Source of the DNA: Rehmannia glutinosa
Lineage: Eukaryota > Streptophyta > Magnoliopsida > Lamiales > Orobanchaceae
Assembly: GCA_016081115.2 (NCBI GenBank)
Contig: JABTTQ020001487.1
Location: 372,001 to 436,000, forward strand
Length of the DNA stretch: 64,000 bases
Direction: 5' to 3'
Shown: positions 20,746-32,154 of the stretch, in pieces
Layout of the letters: the number at the start of each line of letters is the position of its first letter
How positions within the stretch are numbered: position 1 is the first letter of the stretch
Position numbers and translations under genes: made by a program
The notes under the pieces: generated by a model
The model's database searches: none
The model's input: only the letters and a program-made list of their open reading frames with translations
Told to the model about the DNA's origin: nothing

Positions 20746-23700
20746 GCTCGTAAGACAATGTAGAGAAAAAGAAACAACTGAGACAGCCGAGACTCTTGAA
20801 GAAAGAGTTGTTTCATCCCCTCAAACTTATGCCAATGTACCTGAGGATGAGCAAGCCCCACTTGCTACGATTCCAAAAGATGGAGACGATGATGATTACT
20901 TGATTATGTACTCTCCATTCTACTCGGATATTGGCAGAGATTGAGGGAATGGAGGAGATCAAGTTGGACTTCTCTCAATAGCAATTTGCGTATCCCGAGT
21001 ACATCAAAGAAGAGGAGCTCCTAAGCTTTCTAGGAAATGTCTCTGTCCATTATGCCATTAATGAGGAATTATGCATGCTCTCCGTGCTATCAAAGAAGAT
21101 GAAAAGGAGAAATCTCTGGAGAAAGCCAAAGCTCTTGAGAAATCAAAGATGTGCATGTTCACTGGCGATCATAAGCATGTCATGGAGTCAACTGACAACA
21201 ACGATCTAGAGGAGTTGGACCCAGCTACAACAGTTGAAAAGGCCGAGTTCCAACAGGCCATCAAGGAATCAAGAGCCATGCACGAGCAACAAATTCAAGA
21301 AGGTCTAGGAGAGTCTTCCCAACTCTCTCCTTGATTTGATCCTTTGGGTGTGGCACAAAAGATTGCAACTGACATTGTTGCCATCATATCCCCCGTGTAA
21401 TCTGAAAATGGCTTTCAGGGGAACGACAATGAAGCTAGGGAAGGTGATGTAGAGGGCACCCTAGCCAAGACAAACCCTAAAGGTGTGGAGGCACCTGCCC
21501 CCACGGCTGATCACTCAAAAGGACAAACAGCCGAGTCTCAAGAGCAGAGTAACCCCACAATTGTTAACTTAGCTGGTGCGCCAGCTGAGGAGAAAGCTCT
21601 CTCCACCACAGCTAGGTCGGAGGACGTTGTGGGAGACCAAACTATGAAGGTAGGAGGCGAAGGTGAGAAATCAATGGATAAGCAGAGTTAAGTTGACGAA
21701 GCTCGGATGGTTGAGACCGTCTCAGCTGAAACTTCTTCTGCACTGAGGGTCGATGACGATGCTGATGCAGCTAAGACAAAGGATGGAATGGAGGTCATGG
21801 GAGTTGAGACTCCTAACCATGAAAGTGCAATCCTAGGAGTTGAGACTCCAACGGATGCCACCGAAGACCCTAAGGTTGCTGAGTCTGCCAAAGGGATATC
21901 TGTCGAAGACCCCAAGGTAGCTGAGTCTGCCAAAGGGAATGTAGAAGGCCCTACAGCAGTTGAGACTGTTGGGGGTAATGAAGGCCTAAAGGAGGTTGAG
22001 ACTTCCTTAGGTAAAGAAGTTGAGAAAGAGCAAATTCCTCTTGTTGACACGGCTGATGAAGCAGACAAAATCAGCGCTCTCAGTGATTCCCAGGAAAACA
22101 TTGGCACAACATTTTTGGAATCATACAATGAAGCTGAGTCTACACTTATTGATGAATCTGCCAAGGACAAGGTTAAGGATGATCTAGACTGTCGAGTGAT
22201 AAAACAACTCCGATGAGGTTCATATTCGACGATAAGCCAACGCCCATGTCTACATCTCGCTCCGATGACACCGATAAAATAGCCGAGGACCAGGTTACTA
22301 AAAAAACACAAATCGATACCGAGAAAGCTGTTAACAAAGCCGAGGATCACCACTGGCAAACCGAAACAATCGCCCGACTAGAAATCGATCAATCGAGCAG
22401 CTAACACAATCGTTGCTCAGACTCATTCAGCTCAATAGCAGGCTCCCACAGCTGTGTTAACTGCCGATGAAGCTAGCTCAGCTGAGGCTAATAGAGCTGA
22501 AGCACTACGAAAGGAGAAGGTAAAGTCTCCATAGCGTGGACCTACGAGAATCCCTCTCGTTTCGGATGATATGCTTACAGAGATTTCCACTTCGACGCTG
22601 AATTACCACCTCTAGACGTCGAGTCTGCTAGCGAACAAGCAAAGTACATTGTGCAGGAAGAGCCAATAATTCCAGATGATTCCATTGTGCCTATAGGATT
22701 TGATTTCGATGTTGTTTGGCCTGAGGAAGAGTCAGCTTCTACATCCAAATTTCGAAAGGCGTTCAAGGATATTTGTTCAGAAATTGAGAAGATGGAACAC
22801 CACCCAGCATCGTTAGACCTAAGGCTGGACAACCGTGATGCAACCATCAACGGAGATATTCGAGGTGTTGTCATACGGATCAGGGAACGGGCCGCATGAC
22901 ATCATCGCTATGCGATTAGAGCAAGTCCACCACTTCGAATTATTCTTTGCGATCCGCTTGTATGGAGCACGGACAATGCGATTTCAAGAGAGGCAAAAGG
23001 AGTTTATGGTAAGAATTGAAGATTCCAACAAGTCGGATATGGAGTTACTCAAACATCAACACAAAAGCGAGATTGCACGACCGAGGAAAACATGGCCCGT
23101 GAAGTTCTTCTTCTTGAGTAGAAATGAAACTAATGGCGGTGAGTCAAAAGCTACATGATCGAGTTCGAACAACCTACTCCAAAGCGGATGAAAAGCAAAA
23201 TTCGACGAACAACCGACTTGACTTCATTCTTAGTGGGTCCATGGCCCCGACACTATCTTTTGGTGATGATGCCAACAAGGGGGAAGATGAGGCCTTGAAG
23301 GGATCAAGGAAGAGAAAGGGAGTCATAAGGTGGAGAAGAAAGGAGATACATCTAAGGGGGAAAAAAGCTCGAAACCCCCCTTGGAGCTTATGTTTTGAAA
23401 TCCCCCAACAAGGATAGATAATAGCTTCAATTCTAGGCAAGTCGCCAAAAGAGCGATTCGTGGAGCAGGAATGTAAAGTCGAGATGGCAATGAAAGTATC
23501 AACAAAAGCCATCAAGTTTGAATTTGAGAAGGTAGATGAGAAGTAGTCTGCGCGTATTCAGAATATTAGAATGCAATATGATAGTCCTCCAGCAGGAAAA
23601 GTTTCCCTGCGATCAAGCCACCAAGAGACATTGGCATGCCTGATGCTGGGTCTGAGCCCAGATCCCTAGAGGAGTTTCAAACTCTAGAAGCAGAAGGCTA

Positions 23701-24220
23701 TTTCCAAGATATGACTCTACCGCAAGCCTGAGATTTGTACAGGGAGAAGGGTCTTGAAATATGCAAATCAGCTAATAAGCAGCAAAGTTCCAGCAGTCGC
23801 TCATCTGGAAAATCAAAAACTCCAGTACAGTACACTCCCAGTGGAGTAGCTGAGTCAGAAAGAGGAAGGGGAAGATCCAGTGGAAGTGGAAGAGGCAGAG
23901 GTTCTCGACCGCAGCCGAATCCAAAGAATGTCAAGTATATTGATCCGTAGAAGAAAGGGATCACATACTGGGCTGGATATGATCATCTTGCTAACCTGGA
24001 AGTTGCATGCAAGAATGCTGAAGCTGTGAAAAGATAGGAAGCTGAAAATGAACGAACAACGCGTAAATGGGAGGAAAGGCAGCATAGGGATGACCCTGCT
24101 GTGAGGAGAGAATATGACAAGAAGAAGAAGGATGAAGAAGAAAGAAAGAGAAGGAGAGCTGACGGGGATAGAAGGAGAGCTGATGATGAAGAGAGAAAAA
24201 TGAAGCAGCCAAAGCGTTGA
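20746..24220 (+). pseudogene. Accessory ORF downstream of pol (A2), part 2
   Basis: Resumes after the solo LTR. Conserved blocks: the acidic motif DGDDDDYLIMYSPFYSDI (20881 on), a long acidic Glu/Ala/Val stretch (21707-22216, 169 clean codons) with repeated GVETP and VEDPKVAESAKG units, a coiled-coil-like block (22651-22899) and a basic Arg/Gly/Ser tail containing SGRGRGRG-like runs (23800-23950). The tail ends at about 24220 near a KNVKYIDP-like phrase also seen in A1. Stops and frameshifts are frequent. No catalytic motif is visible. Confidence 0.55.
21707..22216 (+). CDS. Open segment of the A2 accessory ORF: acidic repeats (169 codons)
   Basis: Highly acidic and Ser/Ala/Glu/Val-rich. The unit VEDPKVAESAKG is repeated in tandem within residues 55-80, and GVETP occurs twice just before. 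The A1 counterpart around 8040-8200 has the same order in broken frames. The low complexity means the antisense frame is also open here (21688-22359), which I treat as a shadow. Function unknown. Confidence 0.4.
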   Translation: MVETVSAETSSALRVDDDADAAKTKDGMEVMGVETPNHESAILGVETPTDATEDPKVAESAKGISVEDPKVAESAKGNVEGPTAVETVGGNEGLKEVETSLGKEVEKEQIPLVDTADEADKISALSDSQENIGTTFLESYNEAESTLIDESAKDKVKDDLDCRVIKQLR

Positions 24221-24490
24221 AGACGGCTGCAACCCCTTTATGTATTTTCTTTGTAAATACACAACTGTAAGTTTTTTTGTAAGTTAGATGTTTGCTCTAA
24301 TACCTTCTTTGTGACTTAGCTATGAAACATGTTGTAATGCAATACTTGTATAAGCTTTGATACATTTTGTAAACAAGTTTGTAAAGGACAAGAATGATAT
24401 GATCAATAAAATTGATTATTTAAAGCATACATTTTTTGTTACTGCACTACTTGTATTTGCTGTTTATTTTTATTTAAGTTTTGCATCATC

Positions 24491-24504
24491 AAAAAGGGAG
24501 AAAT
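24491..24504 (+). other. Polypurine tract of A2
   Basis: AAAAAGGGAGAAAT directly before the TGTTAGAA start of the 3' LTR. Confidence 0.7.
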
Positions 24505-26048
24505 TGTTAGAAAATTTATTTGTAAGATTTTAATGATACCGTGTAAAACTTAGACTAGGAAATTGACACCCTATTTTCCTTGTAATTCTATGTTGTAATA
24601 GATAGGATTGAAGGAGCTGAGTGAAGCCAGCTATGTTAAAGAATGCACGAAGTCAGCTGCAGACTATAGTGAAGACTCCACTGTGTGTCAGCTGAGTATG
24701 ACCAAGATGAAAGACAAGGACTCGATTGAAGAAGAGCCAACTGTGTGAAGTATGAGGAAGTGACAACCAAGTCTCAGAAAGGCGCTAAGTCTATCAGCTT
24801 AAAGTGACATTGAGTCATTCTCATGATTGGAGTAGACTCAAGTCAAAGGGGTAAAGGCAGCAGTCAAGTTAAGACAACTGACACTGATCCGTTAGAAGGA
24901 AGTTAAGTATATTACTCGATATAGTAATAAGTCCAAGCTGCCAGGTTTTAAAGTTTTAGCCCAGAAACGTGCAAAAGGAATAAACCAATGGGAAACATTG
25001 AAGCATGTATCAGACCCTGTAAAGCTGCAGAGCCATTTAATACGAGGAAGTGTCAACATCACAAATGCTGCAGACAAAGAAAAGACAAGCCAACGAACAA
25101 GAAGTTTCATTTGAAAATAGCATATCTCTTCAACTGGCAAATTTTCAAATGAGCACTATAAAAGGCTGAGGAAGCATTTGAGAAAAGGTTACCTGAACCA
25201 AGCACGAATGAATTAAGAAATAATCAAGCAAGCATAACCTGCAATATTCTCAAAGCTTATCAAGAAATTCCTCAAGCCTAAAACTCGAAGGAACTCAATC
25301 CAACACACGCTGTGAAGAAAAGATTACTTCAACTAGTTGAAGAGGAAAAGTTTAAAGAACGAAAAGGGGTCTACTCTCCAAGTTGAAGGAGTTGTAGAAA
25401 GGTTCAAGGTCGAACGGGAGTTTCAAGTTTGTTGGAAAGTCTGTGTGATCAATTCCAAAGACTTGAAGGAGTCAAGTAGCAAGGTAGTGTCTTGTGAAGA
25501 AGCCGAGTTGTAGGAGAAGCGGTTGTGTGATCAATGTTGTCTCTAGATCGAGAATTACTTTGTAACATGATCTGTTACCTAGTGGATTCCTCCCAGGAGT
25601 TGGAGAATAGTGGAGTAGAGGAATTACCCCATCCTCGTACTCACTACAAATTACTTGTGTCATTTACTTTCAGCATTTACTTTCTTGTTTATATTTTTCA
25701 TATTTGTTGATAAGTTATATTGCTATCCAACCGATAAATAACAAGTGACAAAACAAATGTTAAAAACAAGCTTTAAATTAACAAAGGGTGTTAAGTCTTC
25801 CATTGTTCAAAATCAAATCACCTAAAAGTTTAGTGTTAGCTGACGCAACTAAGTTATACTATCAACAGCTCAGTCGAGTTTGTTGAGTAGGTAACTTTGT
25901 CAAGAAAGCCAACCTAGTCAGTCCCCCAAGGACACGGTGATTTGAGTCAACTATGTTGAAATTCTTAAAAAGACTTAAAGTGAAAATTTGGTAAGGTTTA
26001 TTCAAACCCTTCCCCCCTTCTAAACCTTACACCACACCCCTTGGGACC
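24505..26048 (+). repeat. 3' LTR of A2
   Basis: It starts TGTTAGAAAATTT after the polypurine tract and ends in CCTTGGGACC; the terminal TACA seen in other copies is altered or lost here. About 1544 bp, TATA box at 25157-25164. By eye it differs clearly from the LTR at 10558 and is closer to the solo LTR at 19228. Confidence 0.75.
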
Positions 26049-28999
26049 AATACTTTATTTATTCTCATTCAATCAAGCATGAAATACACATCACATATCA
26101 ACCAATAAGGTGCAAGACAACAACAAAAAAAATGCATGTTGTGCATATTTTTGGCCAAGTGCAAGAAATGATGCATTAAGTTTTGTATCTATACCCCGAA
26201 CCCACTTCTCTCTAATCTTTACACTCATTCACAAATCCTCTAAGACACAAACACAAACACTTCTCCTACTTGAAGCAAAGTGGCAAAAATCTAGGCCTAA
26301 ATGTTAAGGCATCGCTTCTTCCATTTTCATTTTCTCAACCTCAAGACTTTTTTTTCCTTTTCAGTTCCAATCTTGAAACCATGCCCCTTTTAAGCATTAA
26401 GTGGACGAAAGTTCAAGAAGGAAGGAAAAAAAGGAGGACCTAACCCTATTGTGGATTAAGAGCTTCAAACCATTAAGTGTTAAGGTAATTTTTGAGTTTT
26501 AAGTACACCTTTCCTTATTTAAGCTTGAAACCTCCTATCTTGACACCAAACTATGAATTTGGAAGCATCTAGGGATTCCTTGGGAGTGCTAAGGGACAGG
26601 AGGTTGAGAACAAGAAGGAAGAACACCATTTTAGACACTACATCACAAGACTTGAAAGGTGGGTGGAAAATTCTTTCAAGAACTAGTAATTATTTTTGAT
26701 AAAAACCATGTAGAGCATGAAAATACTTCAGAAATAATTTTTGAAATGTTGCATGTGTATTTTTAACATGTTAAGTTTCAAAAGTTTGGACAAATTGAGC
26801 ATGATCGTGAAATCTTGCATATTAGTTACATGCGTGCTTAAATCTTGTGATTTCTTATGAAAATATTGAATAATATGTTAATGCATGTATGATATGCCTA
26901 AAATCATGATATTAACTTTTTATGTATTCTGTAAATATGAACTTGTAATTGATTTTGGATGATTGGGTCATTTATGCAATTTTGCAAACTTTGAGGACTA
27001 TTATATAAATACTAGATGGTTCAAGGACCACTCTTAACTGTAATAATAACACTTTAAGTGAATAAATGTTTTTAAGTATTTTAGGTTAAGAAATCCAATT
27101 ATTGAAACTCTAAGGACTTAAAGGTGGAAATCTAAAAGCTCGAGGACCAAACTGGAATTTCCAGAAATGGTACAATCCATGTACCTGGAAAAATACATAA
27201 CTTTATTGTTTTTACATTTTGGACCTATGGTTCAAGTTTCATAACAAACGGACCTCAAATAAGCCCTTACGGATAAAACCAATTTTGGATTAGAAATGCA
27301 ATTTTCAAAAGTTAAGGGACTTGAATTGAAACTTTTTCAAACTATTTTTGCCCCAATATCCTACTGTACAAAGCAAAATTTTAAAATTGGAATCACATCA
27401 AAATCCCTTCCGGTTTGTGAGATTCTTAATTTTTAAGTTCGGGTCCGAAAATAATAATTTTGACAAAAGGTGGGACCAAACTGATATTTTCCAAATACTC
27501 GACCTAAACTCTATGAAAAACCGATTCTTCCAGAAATTTGGAGAATTTAGAAACTGACTTTATAATTTTCTGAGGTCGGGACCAAGACTTATTAAAATTT
27601 CAAAACCCGATAGGTTCTATTTTCCAAAAATGGGGCTACTTATAAAATTTTCTTTTTACCAAGGACCCTAAAAATAAATTCTTCCAACTCCAGCCCTAAG
27701 AACTAAATTAATTAAATTTTGATTACACATTAATAATTCTCTTAAGATTTTCGGACCCTTGACGAATTCCCTATCCGGACTATACACACTAAGCGTGGTG
27801 ACTTCCTCGCCTTGAGTACGCGAATACATTGGTATCTTAGATTTTGCATAATATGCAGAACCAAATATCTCTCAAGGCTAGATTGTCCATCCGATGATTA
27901 GCCCACATAATATGAAGAAGGAAAAATAAATTTTTTAGTTCTGTAAGTTGGACCTTTTTGAGAATTAGTCCTCTAAATTGTCACATTCATGTTTTAGTCC
28001 TTTAACTTTCTAAATTCTAGATACTCAGTCCTTTAACTTTCTAAATTCTAGATACTCAGTCCTTTAACTTTCAAACTTTCTAGATATTCAGTCCTTCAAC
28101 TTAGTAATTTTACTTTTGGTCATATAACTTAACAGATTTTAGAAATTTAGTCCTATAACTTAGCAATAGTTAAATTTAACAAATTTATTAAAAGGTTAGT
28201 ACCCACACTTCACATTTTTTTATAGGACCAAAAGTAAATAAATAAATTTCAATTTTTGAAAACTAATAAAATTATTAAAGCAATTAAAAATTAAATTAAT
28301 TTGATTAATAAAAAAATTAAATAAAAAGAAAATTCTAAAACAATTAACGAATTTTAGGAAAATTAAAATAATTACATCAAATTAGTAAATTAAGAATAAT
28401 TTGTCATATTTATCTAATTAACCTTTGGTGAGGAAAATTATCTTCAAGAAATGGATCTGAACTAGTGTACAAGATGCATTTATTTCAGAAGGTTTAAAAA
28501 CTTAATGCTTGAAATATTTTTAAAAATTAATTAAATTAAAATAGAATTAATTATTTTTTTAAAAAAATTACTGTTAATTAAGGTTATTTAATTTTAAAAA
28601 TAAGGAGTGCATTTATTGGTGGGGAAAATGAAAATTCTGAGTGCATTTGTGGACCGTACGTTAGGCTTTGACAGGAAAAAAAATATACCCAACTCAAAAA
28701 AGCATGATTACCCCTAACGTTTGTTATATTTGTGCTAAATTTTTAAGAAAAAAGTGGCAAGATGCTAAAATTTGTGGTGGATTACCGATTACCACGTGAT
28801 ATTGATCTAATCGTTTTCTTGCTTTCCAAAATTTTCAAGATTCTGTTCTGACAATTGGCTCTCTTCTAATTACGGTAAAAAAGAATCAATCCCCCAAATA
28901 TTTTTTTCATGATACAATGGTTGTTTCTGAACGCTCTTTTTCTGTTTTGTGTTACCTTTAGATTTGAGAAGATCGACAAGCACTATTATTGAGTAAAAA
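26049..28999. other. AT-rich stretch without recognised genes
   Basis: No ORF over 70 codons and no recognisable protein. The first 1.2 kb looks like retrotransposon leader or LTR sequence (phrases such as TTCAAGGACCACTC and CTCGAGGACCAAACTGG), but I could not find matching termini or a second copy. A 31-bp tandem repeat lies at 27994-28110. From 28200 to 28600 the DNA is almost pure A/T. Confidence 0.5.
27994..28110. repeat. Tandem repeat, about 31 bp, three to four copies
   Basis: The unit TAGTCCTTTAACTTTCTAAA plus TTCTAGATAC recurs, the first two copies nearly identical and the last two decayed. It is AT-rich with no coding potential. Confidence 0.8.
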
Positions 29000-29411
29000 C
29001 GATATTTAATTAATTAATATATAATTCAATTTATATATATTTATTTAATATTAATTACCCAATAGGCTCCTAATAAAATAATTTAGCCCAAAGGTATCTG
29101 GAACTGGCCCATAAGTCGAATTCTCCTACACGACCCACAGGGCCCATCTCCCAGATATAAAAAGGTCCCTCCTATTATCTGTAAGTAAATTAATTTAAAA
29201 TTCTCGTATGCATTTTAATTCAGTATTCGTTTACTGTTTTATTCTCTCGTTCATCGTGCTGACTTGAGCGTCAGAAGGGCCTCCTTGCGACAACTCCCAG
29301 TCACATGATTTTTACAGCTCTCGGAGAAGAATACTTGAAGACTTCCCCCTCGGGAAGAAGGTTTTGGTCAACCCCGTTGACTTGAGTGATCTGCCCTAAA
29401 AAACAGCATCA
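29000..29411 (+). repeat. 5' LTR (3' portion) of a Tat/Ogre-type gypsy element
   Basis: A TATA box in CCAGATATAAAAAGGTCCC (29156-29164) is followed by about 250 bp and then a tRNA-type primer-binding site at 29413. The LTR end should be the CA near 29408 or 29411. I could not place the left end; a TG in the AT-rich tract near 28990 is a guess. Confidence 0.45.
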
Positions 29412-29412
29412 T

Positions 29413-29430
29413 TTTGGTGCCATCTGTGGG
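29413..29430 (+). other. Primer-binding site, Tat/Ogre type
   Basis: TTTGGTGCCATCTGTGGG closely resembles the site with GGCGCC and CTGTGGGAA that follows the 5' LTR of Tat-lineage gypsy elements; C-to-T and G-to-A changes are visible. Confidence 0.6.
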
Positions 29431-29435
29431 AAGAA

Positions 29436-31014
29436 GCCAGAGTACCCGAAAATACAAACTCGATCGCAAACACGTGAAGTCGAATCTCAAGTTGCAGGCC
29501 GTGGCGCCAGAGACCAACAAGAAGAACGACCACCCGGAAGGTGGGGAGCCAGCCCCCCTCCTCCTGGAGGGGCGCCGCCCCCTCCTCCTGGGGGGGCTCT
29601 GCCCGCTGAAGAAATTCATCTATCACGGGAAGCCCTCCAGGCTCTCCTGGATGAAGCTGGCCGAAATGCCTTGAGGCATCAAGCCGCAACCGATGCCTCA
29701 GGAAGTCCAGCTCGCCGTTGAAGACCCTGACCGTGAAGACCAGGGAGAAAGAGAAGAAGGTCATGGTGAAAATCGTGAAGAGCTGCCACCAGTGAAGAAT
29801 CTCAAGCAGTGTAGCCCAGCCAAGCCAACTAGCGAGCAACTGCATTAATGAAGAAGAGCCCTTCGCCCTCGCTATTTTGTCTGAACCTCTGCCATCAGGA
29901 ATCAAGGCCTCCAACCTCCCGGAGTATGATGGAACTGGAGATCCACAGGAACAATTAGACAAATTCTACGCTAAGACGGATCTCTACGACATGACGAATG
30001 CCTCCTACTGCAAGGTGTTCTGCACTACTCTGTCCAAGTTGGCGCTGACTTGGTTCAATCGGCTCCGGTAGGATCAATCTTCGAGATGGAGAAGCTTACT
30101 AAAGCTCGCATGCAAAGCAGATTCTCCATCACAGATAGCTCCCAAGACTATCGCTCACCTCTTTCGGTGAAGCGAGGAAGGAAGGAGAAACACTGCGGGA
30201 GTTTATGAAATTGTTCGTGGAAGCCGTCAATGAAGTTGCCGACGTCCAGCATGACACCTTGGCCAGGATATTGCAACAGAATCTCCGCCAAGGGCGTCTA
30301 AAGGAATCTCTGGCCAGGAAGCCTCCCTCCAGCATGGAGGAGTTGTTAAGCCTAGTAGAGAAGCATATTCGAGTGGAGGAGTCCACCAAGCCTGAACCCG
30401 GTGTTAAGCGCATGCCCCGGGAAAAAGACAAGAACCACCATGGAAGGGTTTGAGAAAAGATCATGGGCCGAGCTACACACCTCTCAACACTCCAATAGCG
30501 GAGGTACTGATAGCCGCCCAGAAGAAGGGGATCATTGATCCTCCGCAGCCATTGAAGAGCAACCCAACATGGGCATGCTCCAATTTGTACTGAAGATACA
30601 ATAGAGACAGGGGGCACACCATTGAATATTATTTCGTTCTGAAGAAAGAAATCGAGCGCCTTATCCAGAAAGGCCACCTCAAGGACTACGTAGATCAGAG
30701 CAAGTTTTGCCTTGATCCAAGACTGCATGAAGAAGAATCTCAGCAGGACCAGTGCCTTTTAGACCCCCACAGGCAGGAAAGGAGCGACAATCATGTTGCC
30801 GGAGTCATCAATGTGATCTCTGGAGGACCAAGGGCGAAAGACGCCCGCAGTGCCCTCTGGGAATGTAGCAAGGAGAGAAGGGGGCGACCCGAGGAGAACC
30901 CATCCAAGAGAAGAATTGTTGAACATCCTCAGCCCAAGAGCATGCTTATCACACTCGGAACTCAAGACTACATCCCGGAAACCCAAGTTCACCCTGACAC
31001 CAATGTCACATCAA
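29436..31014 (+). pseudogene. Gag of a Tat/Ogre-type Ty3/gypsy element, broken and 3'-truncated
   Basis: The N-terminal part is Pro/Gly-rich with a repeated GGAPPPPPGG unit (29550-29610). The Retrotrans_gag domain follows: LPEYDGTGDPQEQLDKFYAK (29920 on) and KLALTWFNRL, a frame break, then FVEAVNEVADVQHDTLARILQQNLR-like helices (30205-30453). Next come RDRGHTIEYYFVLKKEIERLI-like and VAGVINVISGG-like blocks in shifted frames to about 30990. These are the usual gag blocks of Tat elements. The sequence is cut near 31014, where copia element D begins; protease and pol are absent. Confidence 0.65.
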
Positions 31015-31117
31015 AGTGTCAATCTCATCTACTCACTTAGTAATATATAATTTAATTCCATTTTCCACCAATGGAAACCACTTACATATTTGGTCAAAAT
31101 CGGGTCAACACCCAATT
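31015..31117 (-). repeat. 3' LTR fragment of element D
   Basis: Aligns with 33104-33203 of the 5' LTR (GTCAATCTCATCTACTCACT in both). It lacks the first 30 or so LTR bases and everything after about base 130. Confidence 0.65.
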
Positions 31118-31643
31118 TCTGCATGTATGTATACAAATTCGCTTGAAAGTCTTGGCGAACTGTTATAGCATCAGGATAGGTAGCTTGTGGCTTTAAACCT
31201 TCCTTAGTAAAATCCTATAGGATTTACTAGTTGTTTAGTGACACAATGTCTTGAACTACTCATCCGTTTGTGTAAACCAAGACAACAATACTTACACAAT
31301 AATAATTCTAACACTTGTTGTTCTCACGTTGTGTCCATTTTGGCCCTGGACCGTATCTTAGATTCATAAGTATTTCTTTGAAGTGGCTATTACTTCTCAC
31401 TTATATAGGTGATCTCTTATTGAAGAGTATCCTGCCATACTCGTCCTTTCGGTATAGGAATCATTAATAGTCTTAAACTTAACCTCACCATATTCAACAG
31501 GTTTCTATTTCATTTGGAAGTTTCAGGAATGAGCTAACACATTTTCCGAGTGTATAGCTGAACATTCATAACTTAGTTGTACCATTAAACCAAGATCCTG
31601 AGATCTCCAATTCACAAGGTTTGGTTACCCCTATAAACATTCT

Positions 31644-31965
31644 TTATTTTGTGGATTTTAAACCCATTCCCCTTAATAATTGGTACAATTGATCTGAATT
31701 TATTCCTTTTGTGAGCGGATCCGCTAAGTTTTCATTTGACTTCACAAAGTCAACCGAAATAACCCCATTCGAAATCAACTGCCTAATGGTATTATGTCTT
31801 CGATTTAATATGTCTAGACTTACCTCTTTCCTTTGCAAGGAAAGACACCTTTATAAATACAATATTTCTTGATTTAATGATCGTACCATTATTTATATCA
31901 TGAATGGTGAATTTATTTTCTTGGGTGCTTCTACTTCAGCCAAAACACCCCCACACTTCAAAGTA
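31644..31965 (-). pseudogene. Copia integrase and RNase H remnants of element D
   Basis: The best part (31838-31644, minus) reads RKEVSLDILNRRHNTIRQLI, then VDFVKSNENLADPLTKG, and ends RGMGLKSTK. This is the C-terminus of copia RNase H. Just before it (31965-31840) are broken frames with YFEVWGCFG- and NNGTIIKSRN-like phrases from the integrase C-terminal region. The two are joined without the intervening RT, showing an internal deletion. Confidence 0.6.
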
Positions 31966-32154
31966 TTATCTTTTGAAGTCGACACCGGAGAACTTTGCCG
32001 GTTTCTCGCCATGAGCAGGAGCAACAACTATCGGAGTGAACGGAACGGATGCCATCATCTTGAAAACATCAGTAAGTTTTCGTCTTGGGATTGTTGGATG
32101 GGTGGCACTATTTACAAGAAAACGACTAAGTATTTGGACAGAAAAACAGGACAA
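31966..32154 (-). pseudogene. Copia gag start of element D, truncated
   Basis: In 62 codons the second half reads MMASVPFTPIVVAPAHGEKP followed by AKFSGVDFKR, the common start of copia gag proteins of the Tork/Ale kind. It stops just after FKR, where the internal deletion joins it to integrase sequence. Confidence 0.6.

Larger units (their letters stand above)
12118..26048 (+). mobile_element. Sirevirus-like Ty1/copia element A2
   Basis: Internal region with gag (12118-13745), protease, integrase, RT and RNase H (14221-17357), an accessory ORF (17913-19227 and 20746-24220), a polypurine tract (24491-24504) and a 3' LTR (24505-26048). A minus-strand solo LTR sits in the accessory ORF. The YVDDIIFGSTN motif, the extra ORF after pol and the large size suggest the Sirevirus lineage. 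Compared with A3, about 270 bp are missing between the LTR end and gag, including the primer-binding site, so A2 could not be reverse-transcribed as it stands. Confidence 0.75.

Noticed and set aside
20621..20944. 107-codon ORF spanning the end of the solo LTR
   Set aside because: The first 40 codons are LTR sequence; only the part after 20746 belongs to the accessory ORF.
21688..22359. 223-codon open frame on the minus strand
   Set aside because: Antisense shadow of the acidic repeats at 21707-22216; Ser/Leu/Val-rich composition mirrors the sense codons.
29396..29962. 188-codon open frame on the minus strand
   Set aside because: Antisense to the Tat-type gag, which has recognisable Retrotrans_gag motifs on the plus strand.
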